A stretch of 5,822 nt of DNA from JAABUE01 sp034431895 (GTDB taxonomy: Bacteria; Chloroflexota; Anaerolineae; Anaerolineales; Villigracilaceae). The position numbers were made by a program, and so were the translations under genes. How positions within the stretch are numbered: the first letter of the stretch is position 1; each line of letters opens with the position of its first letter. Location: NCBI GenBank assembly GCA_034431895.1, contig DAOUCM010000009.1, positions 1 to 5,822 of the forward strand, written 5' to 3'. Of this stretch, positions 1-5,446 are shown piece by piece. Below the pieces are notes generated by a model. That model saw only the letters and a program-made list of their open reading frames with translations, was not told the DNA's origin and searched no databases.

Positions 1-147
1 TATGGGATGCCCTTCGCAGGACAAGCCCGAGGTTTTATTTGGCTGCCCGGCGGATACTTTAATCTGGGACGGCGCATCGAAGCGCCAGAACCCGCATCGG
101 TAGTTGCAAAGTCTCAGCCCGAAATCCGCGCCCCGGGCTTCCAGTAG
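1..147 (+). CDS. Possible C-terminal end of an unrecognised protein, truncated by the window edge
   Basis: An open frame runs in from the left edge and ends at TAG 145-147, giving about 48 residues that begin YGMPFAGQARGFIW and end EIRAPGFQ. I recognise no family. Third-position GC is only moderate (about half), so coding status is doubtful. The opposite strand is also open from ATG 77-75 leftwards to the edge (MRRPRLKYPPGSQIKPR...), so the two readings compete. The stretch sits directly before a decayed transposase tail and may simply be degenerate DNA. GGCGC-ATCGAA-GCGCC (71-86) is a small hairpin inside it. Confidence 0.18.
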   Translation, partial: YGMPFAGQARGFIWLPGGYFNLGRRIEAPEPASVVAKSQPEIRAPGFQ

Positions 148-148
148 G

Positions 149-178
149 AGTATAGCATGAAAGCAAAACCAGAATCAA
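149..178 (-). promoter_or_regulatory. Candidate leftward sigma70-type promoter with extended -10
   Basis: On the minus strand, TTGATT (178-173) is followed after 18 bases by TATACT (154-149), preceded by TGC as in an extended -10 (TGnTATACT). Transcription would start near 142 and run out of the left edge of the window. The element lies inside the decayed IS110 tail. The only leftward reading frame after it is the uncertain one starting at 77, with no clear Shine-Dalgarno sequence. It is a good sequence match but has no confirmed target gene. Confidence 0.33.
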
Positions 179-398
179 GAGCCATTCGACGTTCTGGCCG
201 GCGGTGCGCAGTTCGGAGTTCTGGAAGAAACGCTTTGAGCAACTCGCCAAACGCCGCGGCGAACACAAAGCGATTACCGCCATCGCCCGCAAACTGCTGG
301 TGACCATCTGGTACGTCTTGACCCGCGAAGAGACCGACCGCCACGCCAGCGAAGAAGACCTGGCGTATAAAATGCTGAGCCCACTGCAAAAACCTTGA
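156..398 (+). pseudogene. C-terminal remnant of an IS110-family transposase
   Basis: After an in-frame TAG at 153-155 the frame is open to TGA 396-398. It reads SKTRIK...TFWPAV, then FWKKRFEQLAKRRG, HKAITAIARKLLVTIWYVLT and DRHA. This is the pattern of the C-terminal end of the Transposase_20 domain of IS110/IS1111 elements: a K-TRI block, then R-L-x-x-R-R-G, then an A-x-x-K-L-L-x-x-x-W helix and a DRHA tail. A GTG at 204 could start a 64-residue peptide, but this is only the tail of a normally about 300-400 residue protein. The N-terminal DEDD catalytic domain is absent, so it cannot transpose. Sequence upstream of 153 does not continue the frame cleanly, suggesting deletion and decay. Confidence 0.72.
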
Positions 399-401
399 AG
401 T

Positions 402-475
402 TTCACCACGAAGACACAGAGTCACGGAGATTTCTTTCATTACCGCACTCGGCGTCTACGTGTCTCAGCAGTTCG
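402..475. repeat. Dispersed imperfect palindromic repeat (CACCACGAAGACAC type)
   Basis: The left arm (402-429) contains CACCACGAAGACACAGAG and CACGGAG. The right arm (448-475) contains CTCGGCGTCTACGTGTCTCAG. Read as its complement, the right arm matches the left at roughly 16 of 28 positions around an 18-base spacer, so transcripts could fold into an imperfect stem-loop. From memory, a motif of this kind (CACCACGAAGACACAGAGACACGGAG) is scattered in intergenic DNA of many environmental bacteria; I could not check copy number here. It lies between the transposase remnant and the promoter of the next gene. Confidence 0.5.
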
Positions 476-487
476 ATTTTTACCTTT

Positions 488-516
488 TTGCAGGGACTCA
501 TTGTATACTATATTCT
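488..516 (+). promoter_or_regulatory. Candidate promoter of the methylase-like gene, possibly giving a leaderless mRNA
   Basis: An AT-rich stretch directly precedes the GTG start at 519. Overlapping -10-like hexamers are TATACT (504-509), TATATT (509-514) and TATTCT (511-516). TTGCAG (488-493) could serve as a -35, 17 bases before TATTCT. There is no purine-rich Shine-Dalgarno sequence between these boxes and the GTG. If TATACT is used, the transcript would begin within a few bases of the start codon, so leaderless translation is plausible. The exact hexamer is undecided. Confidence 0.35.
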
Positions 517-518
517 AA

Positions 519-2750
519 GTGGACACATTCACTCTCATTCCAGGGGCCTTGCCCGCCAGCTCAGGCCCGCTGGCGCGTTTCCTGCCGCCGCTCGAAGAGG
601 GGGTGGTTTCCGCCTGGTTAGGCGCCCATCTGAAGCCTGGCGCATGGCTGCTCGATCCTTTTGGCGCGGCCCCGCGTTTGTCGCTCGAAGCCGCGCGCAG
701 CGGTTACCGGGTATTGACTACCGCCAACAATCCGATCACGCGCTTCTTGCTGGAAATGGGCGCCGCCTCTCTGCCGGCGGGAGAATTCAAAGCCGCATTA
801 GCCAGCCTGGCCGCCTCGCGTAAGGGGGAGGAAAGACTGGAGAATCACCTGCAAGACCTGTATCTTACGCCTTGTGCAGCCTGTCAGCGCGAAACGCCGG
901 CGCAGGCCTTCTTGTGGCGCAAAGGGGAAGACGCGCCCTATGCCCGCATCTATCAGTGCGTCCGCTGCGGCGATAGCGGCGAGCGGCCGGCTACAGATGA
1001 CGACCGGCAGCGCGCTGCTGAGATGGTTCGTTCGGCTGGGCTGGCGCGCGCCCGCGTGTTGGAACGGGTGGCGCCCTTGGGCGACCCCGACCGCGAGTAT
1101 GCCGAAGAAGCCATCCGGCATTATCCACCGCGCGCGCTCTACGCCCTGGCTACGCTCATCAACCGTCTGGATAGTTTGCAACTTACGCCGCAGCGCCGCC
1201 GGGCTTTGACGGCGCTTGTACTCTCGGCCTGCGATGCCGGCAATGTTTTATGGCCGTATCCTGCTGAACGCCCGCGCCCGAAGCAACTTTCCACCCCGCC
1301 GCAATACCTGGAAAACAACCTATGGCTGGCGTTGGAAGAAGCCATCGGGCTGTGGGCAAACGAGGCGCATCAACCGCTGCCTTGCGTACACTGGCCAAAG
1401 GCACAGGAAATCCCCGAAAGCGGCGGCTTGCTGCTTTACGAAGGCCGCATCCGTCACCTGGCCGAGGCGGGGGGCAAGGTTCCGCTCCAGGCGGTCGTTG
1501 GCGCCATTCCGCGCCCCAACCAGGCTTTTTGGACGCTTTCGGCGCTGTGGGCCGGTTGGCTGTGGGGACGCGAAGCGGCAGAACCGTTCAAAGTGGTGCT
1601 GCGCCGCCGCCGCTACGACTGGGGCTGGCAGGCTGCGGCGTTGCACGCCGCCTTACAGCATGTCTTCGACCTGCTGCCGTTGGGCGCACCCTTTTTTGGC
1701 CTATTGGCCGAAGCCGAGGCAGGTTTTTTGACCGCCACGCTCATGGCCGCCAGCACGGCCGGCTTCGACTTGCGCGGCATGGCCTTGCGCACGGTCCACG
1801 ACCCGCTGCAACTGCTCTGGGCGCGCGGCGAGCGCTTGCAGGTTGAAAGGGAAGCCGTCCCATTGGAAGACATCCGCGCCGCCTTGCACGAACACTTGCG
1901 CGAGCGCGGTGAACCGGCCTCCTATTTTGCGCTGTACGCTGCGGGTCTCGGCAAGCAGGCCCAGGGTCGGGGCTGGAGACGGTTGGCAGAGGATTTCGAT
2001 CAAGGCATACGCGAGACGCAGTCCCTGATCCAGCAAGCCATCCAAGAGGATGAGCAATTGCACAGGCTAGACGCCAGCGAACGCAGCCTGGAAATCGGCC
2101 TGTGGGATTTGCAACCCGGCCAGGTGCGTGCCGAACCGCTGGCCGACCGCGTGGAGCGGGCAGTTGTCACTTTCCTGCAAAGGAATCCCGGCTGCTCGCT
2201 GCTGGAGGTGGAGCGCCATCTATACCCACAATTTGCTCCCTTGATGGCGCCGCCGCGCTCGTTGGTGCAGGCGGTGTTGGACTCGTATGCCTTACAGCAA
2301 GCCGGTCGCTGGCAATTGCGGCCTGAAGACCGCGCCGCAGCCCGCCGCGTCGAATTGAGACACATGGCTGCTCTGGTGCGGCGGATCGGCGAGCGGCTGG
2401 ATTACGCTGTGGAACAGCCCAATGAAACCACCTGCTTGTGGTTGGAGGCCGGCCAAACGGCGCGCGTTTTCTACGTGCTGGCCTCGGCGTTGGTCGGCCC
2501 GCTGTTGGCCCAAAACCGTTACCCGCCAGAAATTTGCCTCTTGGCGCTGCCAGGCGGACGAGCCGGTCTGCTGGCCTACAAACAGAGCCGCGATCCAAAC
2601 TTACGCCATCGTCTGCTCCACTGGCGCATCCTCAAGTTCCGTCTGCTGCGCGCTCTGGCAGAAATCCCGGTCCTGAACCGCCAGACCTTCGAGGAGCAAA
2701 TCGCCGGCGACCCCGTGCAGCAATCGCCCGGACAGATGATGATGTTCTAG
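519..2750 (+). CDS. DUF1156-like DNA methylase homologue with degenerate catalytic motif, zinc knuckle and winged-helix-like C-terminal region
   Basis: The protein has 743 residues and a GTG start; no earlier credible start exists, and the N-terminal block (GPLARFLPPL, residues 16-25) looks like a genuine family beginning. Residues 45-53 read LDPFGAAPR, a Rossmann methyltransferase motif I like the DPFGGSG of DNA methylases. Residues 69-72, ANNP, occupy the place of the usual D-x-NP. A zinc knuckle follows (C119, C122, C147, C150). Residues 205-275, including LTPQRRRALTALVLSACDAGN and YLENNLW, resemble the region preceding the catalytic loop in DUF1156 adenine methylases. Where DPPY-(5)-Y-x-x-LS-(3)-F-x-x-WL is expected, residues 330-350 read IPRPNQAFW...LSALWAGWLWG, so the catalytic DPPY is lost. 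Residues 440-540 are helical and charged, 545-605 look like a winged helix, and 610-725 carry LPGGRAGLLAYK and HWRILKFR. It is probably cytosolic: no signal peptide or membrane span is visible. A binding or structural role rather than methylation is an inference. The gene appears monocistronic. Confidence 0.72.
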   Translation: MDTFTLIPGALPASSGPLARFLPPLEEGVVSAWLGAHLKPGAWLLDPFGAAPRLSLEAARSGYRVLTTANNPITRFLLEMGAASLPAGEFKAALASLAASRKGEERLENHLQDLYLTPCAACQRETPAQAFLWRKGEDAPYARIYQCVRCGDSGERPATDDDRQRAAEMVRSAGLARARVLERVAPLGDPDREYAEEAIRHYPPRALYALATLINRLDSLQLTPQRRRALTALVLSACDAGNVLWPYPAERPRPKQLSTPPQYLENNLWLALEEAIGLWANEAHQPLPCVHWPKAQEIPESGGLLLYEGRIRHLAEAGGKVPLQAVVGAIPRPNQAFWTLSALWAGWLWGREAAEPFKVVLRRRRYDWGWQAAALHAALQHVFDLLPLGAPFFGLLAEAEAGFLTATLMAASTAGFDLRGMALRTVHDPLQLLWARGERLQVEREAVPLEDIRAALHEHLRERGEPASYFALYAAGLGKQAQGRGWRRLAEDFDQGIRETQSLIQQAIQEDEQLHRLDASERSLEIGLWDLQPGQVRAEPLADRVERAVVTFLQRNPGCSLLEVERHLYPQFAPLMAPPRSLVQAVLDSYALQQAGRWQLRPEDRAAARRVELRHMAALVRRIGERLDYAVEQPNETTCLWLEAGQTARVFYVLASALVGPLLAQNRYPPEICLLALPGGRAGLLAYKQSRDPNLRHRLLHWRILKFRLLRALAEIPVLNRQTFEEQIAGDPVQQSPGQMMMF

Positions 2751-2800
2751 AAAGAATGGCGTGCTTGCCGGCGGTCGCGCCTCTTTGGGGGTCATTTCTC

Positions 2801-2964
2801 TGGTGATTGCCCACATATTCGTATCAGCAGGCTGGAATCTCACTCCAGTCGCCAGCAGGCAGGTGCAAACAATGTATCACCAGGTTCTGCCTGGTCTGGC
2901 AAAGCCGACCACAGGTCGGCGGTACGTTAGCACAGCAATAGAATAGAGATGTGGGCAATCATCA
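2801..2964. mobile_element. Non-coding miniature inverted-repeat transposable element (MITE)
   Basis: The left end, TGGTGATTGCCCACAT (2801-2816), is the complement of the right end ATGTGGGCAATCATCA (2949-2964) with one mismatch in 16. Adding C2800 and G2965 makes 17 bp ends beginning CTG. The element is flanked on both sides by GTCATTTCTC (2791-2800 and 2965-2974), a perfect 10 bp direct repeat typical of a target-site duplication. Because the outer bases are ambiguous, the alternative parse is a 166 bp element with an 8 bp duplication. No credible gene lies inside, so it must have been moved by a transposase encoded elsewhere. Ends starting CTG and 8-10 bp duplications are known in IS4-type elements such as IS10 and IS50, but the family is not settled. 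The insertion lies between the two largest genes, just upstream of the promoter of the second. Confidence 0.82.
2832..2920. repeat. Three tandem hairpins inside the miniature element
   Basis: Three perfect short stems follow one another: CTGGA/TCCAG (2832-2836, 2844-2848; 7-base loop), ACCAGG/CCTGGT (2879-2884, 2890-2895; 5-base loop) and GCCGACC/GGTCGGC (2904-2910, 2914-2920; 3-base loop). The pair GCCAG (2851-2855) and CTGGC (2896-2900) could enclose the middle hairpin. In RNA or single-stranded DNA the interior would be highly folded. None is followed by a T-run, so they do not look like standard intrinsic terminators. Confidence 0.6.
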
Positions 2965-2969
2965 GTCAT

Positions 2970-2998
2970 TTCTCGCTGGCTTCCGAATGGGGTAAAAT
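2970..2998 (+). promoter_or_regulatory. Candidate promoter of the glycosyltransferase-like gene
   Basis: TAAAAT (2993-2998) is a plausible -10 box. At 17 bases upstream the -35 position reads TTCTCG (2970-2975), which is a weak match. The -35 region overlaps the right-hand target duplication of the miniature element, so the insertion altered what lies immediately upstream of this promoter. The 5' leader would be about 40 bases. Confidence 0.33.
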
Positions 2999-3028
2999 GC
3001 TATCGAAACGAAATCCATTCAGACCAAG

Positions 3029-3042
3029 AAGAGGCAGCCTCT
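3029..3042 (+). promoter_or_regulatory. Shine-Dalgarno sequence buried in a small palindrome
   Basis: AAGAGG (3029-3034) is the best ribosome binding site for the GTG at 3047, though its 12-base spacing is long. It lies in the perfect palindrome AGAGGC-A-GCCTCT (3030-3042), which as RNA would form a 5 bp stem with a CAG loop and mask the site. This could lower translation or be an operator half-site pair; it is short enough to be chance. Confidence 0.35.
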
Positions 3043-3046
3043 ATCC

Positions 3047-4492
3047 GTGTCCAAGCGTATTTTCATCTCTGCCGATCATGGCATGGCCATCATCTATTTC
3101 TTGCAAAGCGACGTCGTGCCGACCTTGCTGGCCGCCGGCCTCGAAGTCGTCCTCTTGACCGATGACGAAATCGTCCCACAACTTCGCTCGCGTTTTGCCC
3201 ACGAGGGGTTGACCATCGAGGGCTTACGGCTGCGGCAGGCCAACGACTACGCCCGCAGAGTTCAACCGCGCCTGCAATGGCTACTGGCTTACTTGCGCCG
3301 CGTGGGCGGTTCGCGCCGCATCAACACCGCCGCCATGGACAGCCACATCTGGGAAGTGTGGGCCGAGAACTCGTGGAAGTTTCGTTTGGGGATTTGGCTT
3401 CCCTCTGCCCTGGCGATTCTTTTACTGCGGAACGCTTCTTGGGCGCGCCGGCTCTTGGTGCGGATGCAGAACCGCTTCACGCCGCACCCGGGCCTGTATG
3501 CCGACCTCTTCGAGCGTTACTCGCCCGAAATGGTGGTCGCTTCGACGCCCGGCTGGAGGCTGGACCGTTATCTTTTGAGGGAAGCAAATCGAAGGGGAAT
3601 CCGAACCGCAACCGTCATCGTCGGCTGGGACAATTCGTCTTCGTACAACATCCCCGGCGCAAACGTCCAATGGGCGACGTGCTGGTCTCGATTGCAAAAG
3701 GATGAGTTGGTCTACGGCTCCGATTGGGACCCGGCGCATGTCCACATTGGCGGCATTCCCTCGTATGACGGCTATTTCCGCAAGCAATGGCTCATGCCGC
3801 GCGAGGAGTATTTCGCGTTGCACGGGCTGGATCCCAAGCGCAAATTGATTTCATACGCCAGCAGTTTCGTGCATTTTGCGCCCAATTATCCCAACATCGA
3901 AGCCCTGGCAAGACTGGTTTCGTCCGATTCGCTGGCGCAGCCCTCGCAATTGTTGATTCGCCTGCATCCCAGCCATTTTCAAGACAAGCCGAAGATTTTT
4001 GCCGAAGAACGCCAGCGCGTGTTCGCGCTGGAGAAACAATACCCGCACGTCCACGTGGTGCAGCCCAAACCCTTGGGCGGCTCGCTTGGCTATTACGGCG
4101 GCGAGGATATGGACGAGAAGTCGTCCATGCTGGCCTATTCAGATGTGTTCGTCACCGTCTATTCCACGATGGTGGTCGAAGCCGCCGTGCATGATACGCC
4201 TATCGTGGCTGCTGTAATAGACTCGCCCAATGGCTGGAATCATCCCAAGAAGTTTTCCCTCTCGCTCAAGGAAATTGGCGATTGGCCCACCCACAAACGT
4301 TTTCGCGACGCCAGGGCTGGGCGGGTGGCAAAGGATGAGGCCGAATTGCGCCAGGCCATTGACCTCTACCTCGAGAACCCTCGCCTCGATTCTGCCGAAC
4401 GCCGCAAGTTCATCGAAGACGAGATTACGTTTACGGATGCAAGTTCTGGCAAACGCACGGCTGATTTTATTCTGAAGATAGTAGAGCGATAA
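3047..4492 (+). CDS. GT-B fold glycosyltransferase / CDP-glycerol glycerophosphotransferase-like protein
   Basis: The protein has 481 residues. The GTG start follows an in-frame stop at 2993-2995 with no other canonical start between, and the N-terminus (KRIFISADHG, then LEVVLLTDD) is the first beta-alpha-beta unit of a GT-B Rossmann domain. Residues 111-131 are hydrophobic and may dip into the membrane. Residues 191-196 (IVGWDN) and 234-244 (IGGIPSYDGYF) match the inter-domain signature of CDP-glycerol transferase-like enzymes. The C-terminal nucleotide-binding domain shows RLHP (305-308), then S-x-x-xYSDVFVTVYSTMVVEAA (about 360-380), the usual place where the donor phosphates and sugar bind. 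A role in capsule, teichoic-like or other cell-surface polysaccharide is inferred from the family. Donor and acceptor cannot be read from sequence. No other polysaccharide gene is adjacent, so it stands alone or is the last gene of a broken cluster. Confidence 0.72.
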   Translation: MSKRIFISADHGMAIIYFLQSDVVPTLLAAGLEVVLLTDDEIVPQLRSRFAHEGLTIEGLRLRQANDYARRVQPRLQWLLAYLRRVGGSRRINTAAMDSHIWEVWAENSWKFRLGIWLPSALAILLLRNASWARRLLVRMQNRFTPHPGLYADLFERYSPEMVVASTPGWRLDRYLLREANRRGIRTATVIVGWDNSSSYNIPGANVQWATCWSRLQKDELVYGSDWDPAHVHIGGIPSYDGYFRKQWLMPREEYFALHGLDPKRKLISYASSFVHFAPNYPNIEALARLVSSDSLAQPSQLLIRLHPSHFQDKPKIFAEERQRVFALEKQYPHVHVVQPKPLGGSLGYYGGEDMDEKSSMLAYSDVFVTVYSTMVVEAAVHDTPIVAAVIDSPNGWNHPKKFSLSLKEIGDWPTHKRFRDARAGRVAKDEAELRQAIDLYLENPRLDSAERRKFIEDEITFTDASSGKRTADFILKIVER

Positions 4493-4504
4493 GTTGCCTG
4501 CCTT

Positions 4505-4517
4505 TGCGCCATGCGCA
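4505..4517. terminator. Weak hairpin after the glycosyltransferase-like gene
   Basis: TGCGC-CAT-GCGCA begins 13 bases after the stop codon of the upstream gene. The stem is only 5 bp and the sequence following it is GATTTGG, without a proper U-run. It may aid termination but is not a convincing intrinsic terminator. Confidence 0.22.
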
Positions 4518-4650
4518 GATTTGGTAGAGTACGCCGGTTGGAGAAAAAATCGGCCTCTCTGGGAAGCATGGATGCAGATTCACCTGCCATTTTTGCAGCG
4601 TGGTCATAATTTATTCTTCCAACACAGTTTTGTTGATAAATCCCCCTGCG

Positions 4651-4666
4651 TTGAAACAATTTTCAA
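4651..4666. terminator. AT-rich hairpin in the convergent gap
   Basis: TTGAAA-CAAT-TTTCAA is a perfect 6 bp stem just past the stop of the minus-strand acetyltransferase gene and within the gap between the two convergent genes (4493-4669). The flanking GTTGA/TCAAC bases (4650-4654, 4670-4674) offer an alternative outer pairing. It is AT-rich and lacks a U-run, so it is at best a weak bidirectional terminator. The rest of the 177-base gap shows nothing else recognisable. Confidence 0.28.
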
Positions 4667-4669
4667 AAC

Positions 4670-5128
4670 TCAACTTTGTAAATTGTATGCCATATGGGGA
4701 ACAGCCCGTCCCCATTCCGATATGGTTTCTCCTACAACTTGACAGCCCATTCTCGTATAAAAAGGCTCTGCGTTAGGGTCTGCGTCCAACTCAAGACGTT
4801 CAGCGCCTGACAGATTAGCCTGTCGTATTGCATGTTTGAATAGAGTTTTCCCAACACCCTTGCCAATGTAGTCTGGTAATACCCATAAATCTTCCAAAAT
4901 TACAACGGGCAATTGAATGAACAACCGATACCATCCAATAATACACGAGTTGACGTAAGCCGCATAGACGATGTCCTTCTCGATCGACTCTGATGTGATA
5001 ATTGGTGTTTGAGCCCATTGCAATATGAGATTCTCGGAATAGCCCCAATAACTTTTAGATTCTATCGCAACTTGCTTGAGTCTTTCTGAATCTTTAGATT
5101 TTGCCCTATGTATCTCAATATCTAACAC
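4670..5128 (-). CDS. GNAT-family N-acetyltransferase
   Basis: From the GTG at 5128 the protein has 152 residues. Motif A reads LEDLWVLPDY (78-87) followed by IGKGVGKTLF (88-97), the acetyl-CoA pyrophosphate-binding loop (x-x-x-G-x-G). Motif B is RLELDADPNAEPFYTRMGC (111-129), with the FYxxxG pattern of the family. The usual Q/R at the start of the loop is Ile. The length is typical of single-domain GNATs, and the substrate cannot be predicted. The reading frame extends two codons further to a TTG at 5134, but AGGAG (5139-5135) lies 6 bases before the GTG and abuts that TTG, so the GTG is preferred. Base composition is strikingly AT-rich: one representative 60-base block (4861-4920) is about 37% GC against clearly GC-rich neighbours. 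That points to recent acquisition. It is convergent with the gene at 3047. Confidence 0.87.
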   Translation of the reverse strand: MLDIEIHRAKSKDSERLKQVAIESKSYWGYSENLILQWAQTPIITSESIEKDIVYAAYVNSCIIGWYRLFIQLPVVILEDLWVLPDYIGKGVGKTLFKHAIRQANLSGAERLELDADPNAEPFYTRMGCQVVGETISEWGRAVPHMAYNLQS

Positions 5129-5134
5129 AAGCAA

Positions 5135-5139
5135 CTCCT
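5135..5139 (-). promoter_or_regulatory. Shine-Dalgarno sequence that fixes the acetyltransferase start
   Basis: AGGAG on the minus strand, 6 bases before GTG 5128-5126. The spacing is optimal for that codon and impossible for the TTG at 5134. Confidence 0.7.
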
Positions 5140-5208
5140 ATTTTAGTGCTGATAAACACCCAACGGCTTACGCTTCACCTGCGCCGCACAGCGCAGCGGA
5201 GTGGTAGC

Positions 5209-5337
5209 ATGAAATTCCCAAAAGATACAAGAGGTGTCCAGCGCTACAGTATGGCTTTCTCAAGAAAATGTATATATCACAAATGTTTTCAAAATGTCGC
5301 TGCGAGCCGCTCTCTGGCGAAGCAGTCTCCCGTTTGA
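5209..5337 (+). CDS. Doubtful 42-residue small frame
   Basis: ATG 5209 is preceded at 7 bases by GGAG (5198-5201), and the frame reads MKFPKDTRGVQRYSMAF... to TGA 5335-5337. I recognise no family, transmembrane segment or motif. Its last 15 or so codons coincide with a dispersed DNA repeat (5290-5331), which argues that the frame is fortuitous. It is listed only because the start has a reasonable ribosome binding site. Confidence 0.13.
   Translation: MKFPKDTRGVQRYSMAFSRKCIYHKCFQNVAASRSLAKQSPV
5290..5331 (-). repeat. Dispersed repeat copy A (minus orientation)
   Basis: Read on the minus strand this copy goes GGGAGACTGCTTCGCC, a short variable middle, then CTCGCAGCGACATTTTG. The two conserved blocks, GGAGAYTGCTTC and TCGCARCGACAT, are shared with the copy at 5355-5409, each with one mismatch. 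The middle can pair with the flanks (GCTTCGCC against GGCTCGC) to form a stem. Confidence 0.55.
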
Positions 5338-5354
5338 CGGACAAAATTGACCTT

Positions 5355-5409
5355 GAGGAGATTGCTTCAGCGGCACAAACCGCCGCTTCGCAACGACATG
5401 GCTATTTTG
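5355..5409 (+). repeat. Dispersed repeat copy B (plus orientation)
   Basis: It begins GAGGAGATTGCTTC, contains the perfect hairpin AGCGGC-ACAAACC-GCCGCT (5369-5387), and continues TTCGCAACGACATGG to TTTTG. It is inverted relative to copy A with a 23-base spacer, so the pair can form a larger cruciform, reminiscent of paired REP (BIME-like) elements. From memory, GAGGAGATTGCTTC...CGCAAYGACA repeats are common between genes in environmental genomes; I could not count copies here. Confidence 0.55.
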
Positions 5410-5446
5410 TCAAGCATTCTTGAGAAAACCATGGCCAGTTCGGCAC

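Noticed and set aside
1216..1731. Long plus-strand open frame in a different phase within the methylase-like gene (and several similar ones on both strands)
   Set aside because: GC-rich codon use creates long out-of-phase frames. These are Arg/Ala/Pro-rich, lack recognisable motifs and overlap a gene with clear domain signals.
2751..2800. Intrinsic terminator directly after the methylase-like gene
   Set aside because: GC-rich bases are present but no stem longer than 4 bp followed by a T-run could be found.
2949..3158. Plus-strand frame beginning inside the right end of the miniature element
   Set aside because: It overlaps the start of the glycosyltransferase-like gene in another phase and its product (Pro/Ser/Arg-rich) has no domain signal.
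4494..4742. 82-codon plus-strand frame after the glycosyltransferase-like gene
   Set aside because: TTG start without ribosome binding site, no recognisable family, and its 3' end overlaps the well-supported acetyltransferase on the other strand.
5154..5196. Possible integron attC site upstream of the acetyltransferase (ACCCAAC at 5157-5163, i.e. GTTGGGT on the minus strand)
   Set aside because: Only one core-like heptamer is present. No partner RYYYAAC arm with matching complementary sequence is found upstream on the minus strand, and no attC lies after the gene stop, so a cassette cannot be supported.
5290..5409. CRISPR array
   Set aside because: Only two diverged copies, in opposite orientation, with no regular spacers.
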